This document shows positions 38,511 to 47,973 of a stretch of DNA of 49,725 nt, one piece after another. Source of the stretch: Gammaproteobacteria bacterium (GTDB taxonomy: Bacteria > Pseudomonadota > Gammaproteobacteria > Pseudomonadales > Pseudohongiellaceae); the NCBI GenBank assembly GCA_030832825.1, contig JAURIJ010000018.1, positions 1-49,725 on the forward strand. Direction: 5' to 3'. How positions within the stretch are numbered: the first letter of the stretch is position 1; every line of letters starts with the position of its first letter. The notes beneath the pieces were generated by a model. It saw only the letters and a list, made by a program, of their open reading frames with translations. It made no database searches and had not been told where the DNA came from. The position numbers and the translations under genes were made by a program.

Positions 38511-39395
38511 ATGAGAACACTTCTTCGCCGCCTGAGCGTTGTCCTGCTGCTGAGCTGCCCCGGCCTGGTCAGCGCCGATCTGGCATCGGCCACTGCGGCC
38601 ATGGAGAACCCGGCGAACCCGCTGCTGCTGATGCGCACCTCACGGGGGGACATCTATCTGGAGCTGTTCCCGCAGTCGGCCCCGCGCAATGTGGCCAACT
38701 TCATCGCCCTGGCCGAAGCCCGCGTGCCCCTGTTCGACATCACCACCGGCATGCCGGTGACGCCGCATTACTACGACGGCGTGCTGTTTCACCGCATCCT
38801 GCGCAACTACCTGGTGCAGGCCGGTGCGCCGCGCTCGGCCTCCGCGCCGGTGCCCGAGTACCAGGTGGAAGACGAGATCAATGCCCGCCAGTTCGGACTG
38901 CACGAACAGAAAGTGCTGGACCCCTTCGGCAAGCCCCACCCCTGGCTGAATCTGGCCAGCCGCGCGGACTTCGAGCGCGAGATCCTGGTGCCGCTGTATC
39001 GCCGCCTGGGCATCAGCAGTCCGGAAGCCGTGGAGGCCCGGCAGTTCGAGATTCACGACGCGCTGCGCGCCATGACCCTGCGCCAGGCCTACGAAAACCT
39101 GGGCTATCGCTACAACGATCGACTGGAATCCCAACCGCCGCTGCGCGGCAGCGTGGCCATGGCGAGCGACGGCCCCGGCGCCAATGCCGCCGAGTTCTTC
39201 ATCACCCTGGTGGATGCGCCCTGGCTGGCCGGACGCGCCACAGTCATCGGCCGTGTGGTGGAAGGCATGGAGGTGGTGGATCGCATCGATCAGGCCGCAG
39301 TGCTGCGCGGCGACACCACGGCGGCTACCCCGACCACCGCCACCATGATTTTCGACCTGCGGCAGGTCAATGCCCTGCCACAGCCCGGCAATTGA
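38511..39395 (+). CDS. Periplasmic cyclophilin-type peptidyl-prolyl isomerase
   Basis: A 294-residue protein with a signal peptide (MRTLLRRLSVVLLLSCPGLVSA) and a cyclophilin domain. Familiar elements are TSRGDIYLELFPQSAPRNVANF, HYYDGVLFHRILRNYLVQ and, after an insertion, FFITLVDAPWLAGRATVIGRVVEGMEVVD. An insert of about 90 residues (roughly 125-215, helical, acidic and basic) splits the fold where plain cyclophilins have a short loop. Export and fold suggest periplasmic proline isomerisation. It precedes a small membrane-protein gene by 28 bases. Confidence 0.85.
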   Translation: MRTLLRRLSVVLLLSCPGLVSADLASATAAMENPANPLLLMRTSRGDIYLELFPQSAPRNVANFIALAEARVPLFDITTGMPVTPHYYDGVLFHRILRNYLVQAGAPRSASAPVPEYQVEDEINARQFGLHEQKVLDPFGKPHPWLNLASRADFEREILVPLYRRLGISSPEAVEARQFEIHDALRAMTLRQAYENLGYRYNDRLESQPPLRGSVAMASDGPGANAAEFFITLVDAPWLAGRATVIGRVVEGMEVVDRIDQAAVLRGDTTAATPTTATMIFDLRQVNALPQPGN

Positions 39396-39423
39396 CGCCA
39401 CCCACGGCAAGCGAGAGAACGAC

Positions 39424-39618
39424 ATGTCCCGAAAGAGCAAGAAAGTCAAAGCGACCAGCCTGCTGCCGATGTGCGCCGCAGGCGGGGTGTTCATCGGTCT
39501 GGGCCTGGGCGCCCTGATGGACAATCTGGCACTGGTGCTGGTGATCTGCGCCCTGATCGGCGCGGGCGTCGGCTATGCCATCGACAGGAAGAACGGCGTC
39601 ACTTACGGTCGTCACTGA
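39424..39618 (+). CDS. Small membrane protein with two glycine-rich helices
   Basis: A 64-residue protein: a basic head (MSRKSKKVKATSL), then two hydrophobic helices (about 16-31 and 33-52) with GxxxG-type spacing (GGVFIGLGLGALM, then ICALIGAGVGYAI), and a short polar tail. It looks like a glycine-zipper hairpin, comparable in layout to AtpZ-like or other tiny membrane proteins, but no family is certain. It follows the cyclophilin by 28 bases. Its last 20 bases overlap the convergent dinG. Confidence 0.6.
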   Translation: MSRKSKKVKATSLLPMCAAGGVFIGLGLGALMDNLALVLVICALIGAGVGYAIDRKNGVTYGRH

Positions 39619-41794
39619 GCAGCGCGGCGGGGAATATCTCGCGGCGGTAAGGCGGCAGCGAGTCGAAGATCGCCGCGCCGTAGAACTTGCTGACGATGCG
39701 CTCGTCGAACAGCGTGATGCGCCCCGTATCCGTCTCGCTGCGCAACAATCGGCCGGCGGCCTGCACTAGCTTGAACGCCGCCTCGGGCACCGCCAGGGTC
39801 ATGAACGGATTGCCTCCGCGCTGCTCGATCCACTGCGCCAGGGTGGCCTCGATCGGGTCGTTCGGCACCGCGAACGGGATCTTCGCGATCAGCACGTGTT
39901 CACAGTATTTTCCAGGCAGATCAACCCCTTCCGCGAAACTCGCGAGACCGAAGATGATGCTCGGCTCGCCCTGATCCACGCGCTGACGGTGAAACTTCAG
40001 CAGCTGCGCCTTCTGATAGTCGTCCTGACACAGGATGATCTCGCGCCACTCCTTCGACTGCCCCTCCAGCACGTCCTGCATCTGCCGGCGTGAACTGAAC
40101 AGCATCAGGGCGGCCTCGCGCCGGTCCAGCACTCGCGGCAGCAGCCGGATGATGGCCTCGGTGTGCTGCTGTGCATTGCCCGGGTCGCAGTGCAGTTTCG
40201 GCACCACGAAGCTGGCCGCGTTCGCGTAGTCGAAGGGACTGGCGATACGGTGATAGACGGTGCGCTCGGGCAGCCCGGCACGCATCTGCAGCACGTCGAA
40301 ACGGCCCAGTGCCGAGAGGGTGGCCGACGTCAGCACGGCGCCGGCGCACTGGCGCCAGAGCTTGTCCTGCAGCGTGGTGGCGGCCAGCACGGGACTGCAG
40401 GACAGGCTGATGTCCGGCGTGCTGCCCGCATCCTGCAGGCCGAGCCAGCGCGCCCAGGGCGCGGTGCCTGCGGGGTCGGTGCGCGCGAAGCTGTGCCACA
40501 GTTTCTGCGCAGCACCGGCGCGGGCGACCATGCTGCCCAGCAGTGGGAACCAGTACTCGGCGCGCTGCCGCGTGGCCAGCGACTGGCCGGCTTCGATGTT
40601 GCTCTTGAGCTCGGAGGCCACGTCCTGCAGCACTGTGCCCAGCTGGGTGTACAAGGCGTCGAGCGCGTCAGCCAGACTCTGCAGCGCGGGCGCAATCACG
40701 CCCAGCGGGAAGGCGAACTGCTGCGCCTGTTCGCCCTGGCGCTCCAGTGGCGCCTGCTGCAGCAGTTGCTCGCACAAGGGCCAGACCTCGTTGAGCCGCA
40801 CTTCGGCCATGCTCATGAGATTTTCCATGGCGGGCAGTTCGCGCTGCAGTGTGCGCTTGTCTTCCAGCAGCGGGTCGGCCTGCAGCTTCACCAGCGTCTT
40901 GCGCCACTGCTCCAGATTGCTCAGGCTGCCCTTGAGCCGGGTGAAGCAGGCGAAGTGGTTGTTGCTCTTGAGCGGCAGATGGTGGGCTTCGTCGAAAATG
41001 TAGATCGTGTCCTGGGGCGCCGGCAGGATCACCCCGCCGCCCAGCGCCAGATCGGCCAGCACCAGGTCGTGATTGGCCACCACGCAGTCGGCCTTCTGCA
41101 CTTCGTCACGGGCGCGGTAGAAGCAGCAGTTGCTGAAATTGGAGCACTTCTGCCCGATGCACTGGCCGTTGTCGACGGTGACGGGCATCCAGTCCTGGTC
41201 CGAGAGCAATTCCTCCCAGTCATCGCGATCGCCCTGCCACTCTCCCGCATTGATCTTGCGCAGCATGCGCTCGTAAAGCGCCTGAGTGTGGGCATTGGGA
41301 GGCGTCAGCACCTCGCCGTAGAGGTCGGCCATGGCGTCGAGGCTGGCATTGCCCTGCAGCAGCAGGTCGAGGCGCGACAGGCACAGATAGCGACCACGCC
41401 CCTTGGCCAGGGTGAAGGAGAACGCCAGGTCACTGTGCCGCAGGATGTCGGGCAGATCCTTCAGCGTGACCTGCTCCTGCAGGGCCACCGTGGCCGTGGC
41501 CAGCACCACCTTCTTCTTGAAATGACGGGCCACAGGCAGTGTGCCCAGCACATAGGCGAGGGTCTTGCCCGTGCCGGTGCCGGCCTCGATGACGCAGATC
41601 GGCCCGCTGTCCTCGGGGGCATCGCCCTGCTCCCCGTCGCCGTCGTCCGTCTGCTGCACCGCGCCGATGCCCGCCAGAGCACGGGCGATCTCGGCGATCA
41701 TCAGGCGCTGACCGTAGCGCGGCCGCAGCCCCTTGCTTTCCAGCAATTGCCGATAGGCGCTCTGAATGGCGTTCTTGACTTCGTCCGGGAGCAT
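39599..41794 (-). CDS. dinG: ATP-dependent DNA helicase DinG
   Basis: DinG is a 5'-3' XPD-like helicase that unwinds damaged or RNA-hybridised DNA. The 731-residue protein has Walker A EAGTGTGKT (about 70-78), the Fe-S domain with Cys in RYLCLSRLD and GQKCSNFSNCCFYRA, the DEAH box YIFDEAHHL and a C-terminal motif VI-like segment (QAAGRLLRSETDTG). The start at 41794 (MLPDEVKNAI) matches the family; the frame extension to 42001 is ignored. No LexA box was found upstream. It converges with the small membrane-protein gene. Confidence 0.94.
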   Translation of the reverse strand: MLPDEVKNAIQSAYRQLLESKGLRPRYGQRLMIAEIARALAGIGAVQQTDDGDGEQGDAPEDSGPICVIEAGTGTGKTLAYVLGTLPVARHFKKKVVLATATVALQEQVTLKDLPDILRHSDLAFSFTLAKGRGRYLCLSRLDLLLQGNASLDAMADLYGEVLTPPNAHTQALYERMLRKINAGEWQGDRDDWEELLSDQDWMPVTVDNGQCIGQKCSNFSNCCFYRARDEVQKADCVVANHDLVLADLALGGGVILPAPQDTIYIFDEAHHLPLKSNNHFACFTRLKGSLSNLEQWRKTLVKLQADPLLEDKRTLQRELPAMENLMSMAEVRLNEVWPLCEQLLQQAPLERQGEQAQQFAFPLGVIAPALQSLADALDALYTQLGTVLQDVASELKSNIEAGQSLATRQRAEYWFPLLGSMVARAGAAQKLWHSFARTDPAGTAPWARWLGLQDAGSTPDISLSCSPVLAATTLQDKLWRQCAGAVLTSATLSALGRFDVLQMRAGLPERTVYHRIASPFDYANAASFVVPKLHCDPGNAQQHTEAIIRLLPRVLDRREAALMLFSSRRQMQDVLEGQSKEWREIILCQDDYQKAQLLKFHRQRVDQGEPSIIFGLASFAEGVDLPGKYCEHVLIAKIPFAVPNDPIEATLAQWIEQRGGNPFMTLAVPEAAFKLVQAAGRLLRSETDTGRITLFDERIVSKFYGAAIFDSLPPYRREIFPAALLSDDRK

Positions 41795-41937
41795 GATGAT
41801 GAGGGCACGTGACGGAATGGATGGGCTTCGCGAGGCCTTGCGGCGGGTGGCTGCGAGGCGAGTATAGCACCGTCCGTGCACCACGCTGGAGCCCGCAGAT
41901 ATCGGGCCGGCGCGGCTATCGGCGCCGAAAAAACTTC

Positions 41938-41946
41938 TGCTAGAAT
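41938..41946 (+). promoter_or_regulatory. Extended -10 promoter of the DUF349 gene
   Basis: TGCTAGAAT forms a TGn-extended -10 box identical to that before rnfB. Transcription would begin near 41953, about 74 bases before ATG 42027. No strong -35 is present. Confidence 0.5.
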
Positions 41947-42026
41947 GGCCGCACTTCAAAACCCCGGCACTGCTCGCCGCGCCTCCGCTATTGCCCGCCA
42001 TGAGCCCTCAAGAGACAAAGACGACA

Positions 42027-44975
42027 ATGATTTTTCAGACGTTTTTACAGAACAAGAACTGGCAGGACAAAGACCCCACCGTACGCCTGAAAGCCATTGC
42101 CGACCTGCAGCATCCCGGTGACGCCGAGCAGACCGATGCCGCCGAGGCCGCCACCATCCTGGCGCAGATGGCACGCAAGGACCCGGACCGTGCCGTACGT
42201 CTGGCCGCCATAGCCCATGTGGTGGCCCTGGACGATCTCGAGGCGCTGCGCAACGACGCCGACGACGAGATCCAGCATGCCGCCCTGGTGCAGCACTGCC
42301 GCGTGATCTCCGGCGCCGCGCGCGGGCCGCTGGATGCCGCCGCCCGCATCGCGCTGATGCGCGGCATCACGGAAAAGCCCCTGCTGCTGGCCATTCTTCA
42401 CGACTGTGGCTGCGATGAAACCGGTCTCGCCACCCTCGGGCACCTGCAGCAGGACTTCGCGCTGGACGACAAGGGCCTGCTCGACATCGCCGCCCACTCC
42501 AACAATCACACCGTCCGCCTGGCCGCGGCGCGCCATCTGCAGGACCTCGACGTGTTGGAGCAACTGGCCGAGCTTGTGAAGCACAAGGACAAGGCCGTGC
42601 TGAAGTATTGCAAGGAACACCTGCAGGCCGCTCATGACGCCCGCGCGAGGCAGGCCGCCGACGAAGCGCTGGCACTGAGCCTGTGCGAGTCCGTGGAGAC
42701 ACTGGCCGGCAAGGTGATCGGCGCACTCAGCCAGGCCCAGTTAGACTACAAGCTCACCCAGTGGCAGGACGTGGCCCATGCCGCCGACGCCACCCTGCAG
42801 GCGCGCTTCGAGGCCGCCTGCGCCAGCCTGCGCGAGCGCATCGACGCCTACGCCGCGCAGCGCCAGCAGGATGCCCTGGCCGTGAGCAGCGATGCCGATC
42901 TGAGTGCCGCCTGTGACGCCGCCGATGCCTCCATTGCGGGCCTCAGCGCGCCGGTGAATGCCGAGCAGATCGGCGCGCTGGAACATCATCAGCACGCCCT
43001 GCAGGCCCTGCTGGCCCAGAGCAGCGCCCCGCTGGACGCCGTCCTGCAGGCCCGCGCAGAAGCGCTGGTCAGCACCGTCGGGCGCAGCGTGCAGGCCTTC
43101 CATGCCCTGGAAGCCAAGCAGGCCGACCTCGACACGCTCAAGACCGAACTCGACGCCCTCACCGCCAAGCGCACGGCCCTGCTGGCCGGCGTGCGCAAGC
43201 GTCTGGACAAGCTGTTCAACAAGGATGCCTGGCCCGCGACGCTGCCGATGAGCGAGCTCTACACCCAGTGCCTCGCCCTGGAAACTCAGGCGCAGAAACT
43301 GCTGGAGCGCAACGCGGCCTATCTGGCCAGGCTGCACCAGGACTCCATCGCGCACATCGCCGCCATGGAACAGCACATCGAGCAGGGCCAGGTGAATGAT
43401 GCCCAGCGCATGTGGGACAAGGTGCAGGGCGCCATCAAGAACGCCGACGACGCCCTGCGCCGTCAGCTGCAGGACATGCTGGCCCCCTACAAGTCCCGCA
43501 TCACCGAGCTGATCGACTGGAAGAATTTCGCCGCCACACAGAAGAAGCACGAGCTGATCGCGCAGATGCAGGCGCTCACCGAAGACGGCCTGCACGCCGC
43601 TGAAAAAGCAAAGAAAATCAAATCATTGCAGGACGAATGGAAAGCGTTGCATCACGCCATTCAGAACGACCCGCTGTGGACGCAGTTCAACGAGCTGTCG
43701 CACAAGGCCTTCGAGCCCTGCAAGGAATACTTCAAGGAGCGCAAGGCCAAGCTGCAGAGCAATCTGGAAGAGCGCAACAGGATCTGCGCCCAGCTGGAGG
43801 AACTGCTGCCCACGCTGACGGCCGAGTCCCTGAACGTCGCCAACCTGAACAAGCTCGAGAGCAAGGCGCTGGACGACTGGAAGCTCTTCGCCCCGGTGGA
43901 ACAGGCGAAGATCAAGAAGCTGCAGAAGCGCTTCAACAATGCCCTGAATGCCGTGCGCCAGTTCAAGCGCAAGGCCCTGCAGGCCAATGCCAGCGCCAAG
44001 CTCGCGCTGATCGCCCAGGCCGAGGCGCTGGATGCCCACGAGAACATTGCCGAAGCCCTGGCCGAAGCGCGCAAGCTGCAGGCTCAGTGGAAGACGCTCG
44101 GCCCATCGCCCTTCAAGGACGACCGCAATCACTGGAATGCCTTCCGCGCCGCCTGCGACAAGCTCTTCAACAAGCGCGAGAAAGAGCCCGCCGCGCGCCC
44201 CGCTGCCGCTGCCAAGCCGGCCGGCAAGCCCGCGGAGCGCTCTGGCGACAAGCCCCGCAACATTCCCAGCCCGGCGGTGGCCGCAAGCAAGGATATTCTC
44301 AGCAAGATTAGACAGTTGACGACGCTTTCTGGAGAAGATCTTTTACAGTCACGTCGCGCGTTCACAGAGTTGAAGGAGGCCTTCCGCGCCTCTCTGACGC
44401 CCGATCTCAAGCACGAGAAGCGTCCACTGCAGGAACAGTTCGACAAGCTTTGCGTGCTCTATGAGAGCAAGCTCAAGGCCGCGCCGGACAAGAAGAGCCT
44501 GCAGTTGATCGGCCAGGCCCGCGCCAAGGCCGACTTCTGCCACACGCTGGAGCAGGCCGCGCTGGCCGGCAAGGCGCTGGAGGATACCGAGTCCCTGAGC
44601 GAGCAATGGCAGGGCTTCGGCAAGCTGGCGGACGTGCTGCAGGACCAGGCCCTGGAGCAGCGTTTTCATGCCCTCACCCATGGGGTCGATGCCAAGGTGC
44701 TCAAGCGCCATGCGCGCGACAACGAGGACAAGGCGCGCGAGCTGTGCATCTCGGCCGAGATCCATGCCGGCATCGACTCGCCCGACGCCGACCGCGCCCT
44801 GCGTCTGCAGGTGCAGTTGCAGCAGCTCAAGAGCAGCTTCGGCAAGGGCAGCGGCAAGAGCCCGGCCCAGCTGGTGGCCGATCTGGACATGCAGCTGCTG
44901 TGTCTGGGCCCGCTGGATGCCAGCGTGCGCAGCGCCTTCGAGGCCCGCATGGCGAAAGCCCGCGCCCGACTCTGA
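42027..44975 (+). CDS. Large DUF349 helical repeat protein
   Basis: A 982-residue, almost entirely helical protein. The first ~230 residues contain HEAT-like helical pairs ([34 protein letters not shown]). The rest shows DUF349-type units with a recurring W-x6-A-x4-L/W pattern ([54 protein letters not shown]). An Ala/Pro/Lys-rich linker lies near 715-745. DUF349 proteins have been connected with septal or membrane functions in a few bacteria, but no activity is established. The start at 42027 ([13 protein letters not shown]) fits relatives. aroA follows after 22 bases. Confidence 0.82.
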   Translation: MIFQTFLQNKNWQDKDPTVRLKAIADLQHPGDAEQTDAAEAATILAQMARKDPDRAVRLAAIAHVVALDDLEALRNDADDEIQHAALVQHCRVISGAARGPLDAAARIALMRGITEKPLLLAILHDCGCDETGLATLGHLQQDFALDDKGLLDIAAHSNNHTVRLAAARHLQDLDVLEQLAELVKHKDKAVLKYCKEHLQAAHDARARQAADEALALSLCESVETLAGKVIGALSQAQLDYKLTQWQDVAHAADATLQARFEAACASLRERIDAYAAQRQQDALAVSSDADLSAACDAADASIAGLSAPVNAEQIGALEHHQHALQALLAQSSAPLDAVLQARAEALVSTVGRSVQAFHALEAKQADLDTLKTELDALTAKRTALLAGVRKRLDKLFNKDAWPATLPMSELYTQCLALETQAQKLLERNAAYLARLHQDSIAHIAAMEQHIEQGQVNDAQRMWDKVQGAIKNADDALRRQLQDMLAPYKSRITELIDWKNFAATQKKHELIAQMQALTEDGLHAAEKAKKIKSLQDEWKALHHAIQNDPLWTQFNELSHKAFEPCKEYFKERKAKLQSNLEERNRICAQLEELLPTLTAESLNVANLNKLESKALDDWKLFAPVEQAKIKKLQKRFNNALNAVRQFKRKALQANASAKLALIAQAEALDAHENIAEALAEARKLQAQWKTLGPSPFKDDRNHWNAFRAACDKLFNKREKEPAARPAAAAKPAGKPAERSGDKPRNIPSPAVAASKDILSKIRQLTTLSGEDLLQSRRAFTELKEAFRASLTPDLKHEKRPLQEQFDKLCVLYESKLKAAPDKKSLQLIGQARAKADFCHTLEQAALAGKALEDTESLSEQWQGFGKLADVLQDQALEQRFHALTHGVDAKVLKRHARDNEDKARELCISAEIHAGIDSPDADRALRLQVQLQQLKSSFGKGSGKSPAQLVADLDMQLLCLGPLDASVRSAFEARMAKARARL

Positions 44976-44997
44976 CCACTGCCGACGCCAGGAACCC

Positions 44998-46284
44998 ATG
45001 AACTCGCTGACCCTGCCTCCGCTGCGCCGTATCGACGGCGAAGTCACCCTGCCCGGCTCCAAGAGCCTGTCGAATCGCATCCTGCTGCTGGCCGCCGTGG
45101 CCAGCGGCGAGACCCGCATCCGCAATCTGCTGGACAGTGACGACGTGCGTCACATGCTCACGGCCCTGCGCGCCCTGGGCGTGCCCCTGAGCCTGAGTGC
45201 CGACAAGTCCCGCTGCACCGTCAGCGGTCGCGGCGGTCCCCTGGAAAGCGCCGAGGCCTTGACACTGTTCCTGGGCAATGCGGGCACCGCCATGCGCCCG
45301 CTGTGCGCCATGCTGTGCGCCGGCCGCGGCGAGTTCACGCTGACCGGTGAACCGCGCATGTACGAGCGCCCCATCGGCGATCTGGTGGACTGCCTGCGCG
45401 CCGCGGGGGCGCAGATCGATTATCTCGGCACCCCGGGCTACCCGCCCCTGCGCCTGCACGCCGCCGGCCTTCAGGGCGGTCAGGTGCGCATCAAGGGCGA
45501 CATCTCCAGCCAGTTCCTCACAGGCATGCTGATGGCCGCGCCCTTCTGCGCCGGCGATCTGGAAATCCTGGTGGAAGGCGACCTCGTCTCCAAGCCCTAC
45601 ATCCTGATCACTTTGGACGTGATGGCGAAGTTCGGCGTGCAGGTGGAGAACCATGATTACCAGCGCTTCGTGATCCGCAGCGGACAGCGTTACGTGGCGC
45701 CGGGCGACATCATGGTGGAAGGCGATGCCTCATCGGCTTCCTACTTCCTTGCAGCGGCCGCCATCGCCGGCGGCACCGTGCGTGTGCACGGTACCGGCAG
45801 TGCCAGTGTGCAGGGCGATGCCCGCTTCGCGCAGGTGCTGGAACAGATGGGTGCGCAGGTCACCTGGGGCGAGACCTGGATCGAAGTCAGCCGCGGCACG
45901 CTGCGCGGCGTGGACGTCGACCTCAACCACATCCCCGACGCCGCCATGACCATCGCCACCACGGCCCTGTTTGCCGAGGGCAGCACCGCCATCCGCAACA
46001 TCGCCAACTGGCGGGTGAAGGAAACCGATCGCCTGAGCGCCATGGCTACCGAGCTGCGCAAGCTCGGCGCCAGCGTAGAGGAAGGCGAGGACTGCATCGT
46101 GATCACCCCGCCCGCGCACATCCGCAGCGCGGCCATCGACACCTACGACGACCACCGCATGGCCATGTGCTTCTCGCTGGCAGCCTTCGGCGAGAGCGCG
46201 ATCACCATCAACGACCCGGGCTGCACCTCGAAGACGTTTCCGACTTATTTCGACTCGTTTCAGGGACTGTGCACGGCGCGCTGA
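44998..46284 (+). CDS. aroA: 3-phosphoshikimate 1-carboxyvinyltransferase (EPSP synthase)
   Basis: AroA joins phosphoenolpyruvate to shikimate-3-phosphate in aromatic amino acid synthesis. The 428-residue protein (E. coli 427) has the class I signature [10 protein letters not shown] near the N-terminus, [10 protein letters not shown] (PEP binding), [13 protein letters not shown], the KETDRL motif and [10 protein letters not shown] at the C-terminus. AGGA lies five bases before the ATG. It is 22 bases downstream of the DUF349 gene and converges with two tRNA genes. Confidence 0.98.
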   Translation: MNSLTLPPLRRIDGEVTLPGSKSLSNRILLLAAVASGETRIRNLLDSDDVRHMLTALRALGVPLSLSADKSRCTVSGRGGPLESAEALTLFLGNAGTAMRPLCAMLCAGRGEFTLTGEPRMYERPIGDLVDCLRAAGAQIDYLGTPGYPPLRLHAAGLQGGQVRIKGDISSQFLTGMLMAAPFCAGDLEILVEGDLVSKPYILITLDVMAKFGVQVENHDYQRFVIRSGQRYVAPGDIMVEGDASSASYFLAAAAIAGGTVRVHGTGSASVQGDARFAQVLEQMGAQVTWGETWIEVSRGTLRGVDVDLNHIPDAAMTIATTALFAEGSTAIRNIANWRVKETDRLSAMATELRKLGASVEEGEDCIVITPPAHIRSAAIDTYDDHRMAMCFSLAAFGESAITINDPGCTSKTFPTYFDSFQGLCTAR

Positions 46285-46309
46285 ACGTTGGCGATGTGTG
46301 CTGGGGAAC

Positions 46310-46383
46310 TGGAGCGGGTGATGGGAATCGAACCCACGTCTAAAGCTTGGGAAGCTCTCGTTCTACCATTGAACTACACCCGC
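46310..46383 (-). tRNA. tRNA-Gly (anticodon CCC)
   Basis: The reverse strand folds as a 74-base tRNA including an encoded CCA. The acceptor stem is GCGGGTG with CACCCGC. The anticodon stem AGAGC/GCTTT encloses the loop TTCCCAA (anticodon CCC), and the T-loop is GTTCGATTC. It is very close to the E. coli tRNA-Gly of the CCC type. It lies 27 bases downstream of tRNA-Pro. Confidence 0.97.
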
Positions 46384-46410
46384 AGGGGTGGCGCTGGAAG
46401 GATTCAGAAT

Positions 46411-46487
46411 TGGTCGGAGTGAGAGGATTCGAACCTCCGGCTTCTACGTCCCGAACGTAGCACTCTACCAGGCTGAGCTACACTCCG
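46411..46487 (-). tRNA. tRNA-Pro (anticodon CGG)
   Basis: A 77-base tRNA with encoded CCA. The acceptor stem is CGGAGTG with CACTCCG, the D-arm contains GCTCAGCCTGG, the anticodon loop is TTCGGGA (anticodon CGG) and the T-arm is GGAGGTTCGAATCCTC. It is transcribed together with tRNA-Gly downstream. Confidence 0.97.
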
Positions 46488-46545
46488 ATCCGATCTGAAG
46501 GCCCGCAAATCCGGGTGTTTTCCCCGTCTCCGCAAGCCGGGGCGG

Positions 46546-46575
46546 ATGATAGTCGAAAGCGGGTGAGGATTCCAA
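46546..46575 (-). promoter_or_regulatory. Probable promoter of the tRNA pair
   Basis: On the minus strand, TTGGAA (46575-46570) and TATCAT (46551-46546) are spaced by 18 bases. The -10 is followed by the GC-rich discriminator CCGCCCCGG, as at stable RNA promoters under stringent control. tRNA-Pro begins about 58 bases downstream. The bases from here to 46755 hold nothing else I can support. Confidence 0.5.
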
Positions 46576-46755
46576 GGGGGGCTTAGATCAGAAAACAAAC
46601 TTAACCCTATCCAGTCGGCCATGCATCAGGCAACACCTATGAAACTTCGCGAGACCTTGAGATTGACCAAGGCAAATTCTGCGCGCTCTTACAGAGAAAT
46701 ACCGAGTCGAGGAAATTCCCTAGCAGAGGATCTCAATAGGACTGCGGCTATCGCA

Positions 46756-47886
46756 CTATGAACTCGCAAAAGTCGCCGCACCATCCCTGGATTTCTTGCT
46801 GAGCACCGGATTGGCGTACATCTGCAGCAGGAACGGTCGCATGGCGGGCGAGGCCTGTTCCAGCCGGTCGGCAAAGCGGCGAGCGGACTCATTGTCGCCC
46901 GGGGCGCTGGTGGCATCCTGCAGCATCTGCAGCGCCTGGTGATTGGTGGACTGCAACAGGTAATTGCGAATGATCTGGTCGTCCACGAGAGCGGCTGCCG
47001 CATCGGCGTCGTCACTCTGCAAGGTGATCTCCTGGCCGAAACTCACGTGCACCCTGCCCTTGTAGCCGATCATTCCCGTGACGATGCTGTGAATGTCGCT
47101 CTGCTCGGTTTTCTGGAAGGTGCCGTGTTCACTCTTTTGCTGCAGTTCGTCCGCCTTCAGCAGATCGCAGGGGTCGAACTCGTAGGAGATCGACACCGGC
47201 ACGATGTGCAGCGCATTGAGTGCCGCCGCGAAACCCTCCTCGCGCCGCGCCAGGGCCAGCATCTTCAACAGGGCGGTGTCCGTGCGATCCAGCCCGTCCT
47301 TGGCGCGCCCCTCGCGCTGCGCGATCCACACGCTGTGACCGCTGCCGATGCAGTGATGGATGTACTCCGAAAGCTGCTTGGAGGACTTCAGCAGATCGCG
47401 TCCCTTGAGCGAGCGATGCACGATGAAACTCTTGTTCAGACGCATCAGATCGGTCACAAAAGGCCGCTTCAGCAGATTGTCACCAATGGCGATGCGCAGC
47501 GTGTCGAAACCGGCGTGAAACAGCATGTAGTTGACGAAGGCCGGGTCCATGGCGATGTCACGGTGATTGCTGATGAACAGATAGGCCTTGTCCTGCGACA
47601 GCCCCTCCAGCCCCGTGTGCGTGAGAAAGGACGTGGTCTTCTCGATCATCTTGTCCATGTAGAACGCGATGACGGCCTGCATGCTGCGCACATCGTTGAC
47701 GTCGCGCAGCTGCGCGCGCAGACGGCGCCGGGTGAGCAGACAGACCAAGGCCGGCAGGATCCGGAACAGACGAGGGAAGCTGAAGCCGGCAATGCTGCGG
47801 ATGAAGTCGGGATTCTCGAGCAAGGCGTCGATGACGGGACGCACTTCCTCGTCATTGTAGGGACGGATGTCCTGGAATTGATCCAT
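46756..47886 (-). CDS. PlsC-like glycerophospholipid acyltransferase
   Basis: A 376-residue acyltransferase of the glycerol-phosphate family. The catalytic block NHRDIAMDPAF (Asn107-His108-Arg109-Asp110) replaces the usual NHxSxxD, and further motifs read NKSFIVHRSL and WIAQREGRAKDG. It is larger than PlsC (about 245 aa), with a ~90-residue N-terminal extension and an acidic C-terminus, closer to 1-acyl-glycerol-3-phosphate acyltransferase homologues of unknown specificity. No transmembrane helix is evident. The start at 47886 (MDQFQDIRP) follows the ABC exporter gene by 87 bases on the same strand. It ends in TAG. Confidence 0.8.
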   Translation of the reverse strand: MDQFQDIRPYNDEEVRPVIDALLENPDFIRSIAGFSFPRLFRILPALVCLLTRRRLRAQLRDVNDVRSMQAVIAFYMDKMIEKTTSFLTHTGLEGLSQDKAYLFISNHRDIAMDPAFVNYMLFHAGFDTLRIAIGDNLLKRPFVTDLMRLNKSFIVHRSLKGRDLLKSSKQLSEYIHHCIGSGHSVWIAQREGRAKDGLDRTDTALLKMLALARREEGFAAALNALHIVPVSISYEFDPCDLLKADELQQKSEHGTFQKTEQSDIHSIVTGMIGYKGRVHVSFGQEITLQSDDADAAAALVDDQIIRNYLLQSTNHQALQMLQDATSAPGDNESARRFADRLEQASPAMRPFLLQMYANPVLSKKSRDGAATFASS

Positions 47887-47973
47887 GGGTCTGCATGTTC
47901 TTGATTTTGAAGGTTGCTGCAGCCGGCAGCGCGGTCGCGCCACCACGTCCTGGTGCCGGCGCGCGGCGCGATT

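Noticed and set aside
41795..42026. LexA (SOS) box for dinG
   Set aside because: No CTGT-N8-ACAG-type palindrome in the interval between dinG and the DUF349 gene.
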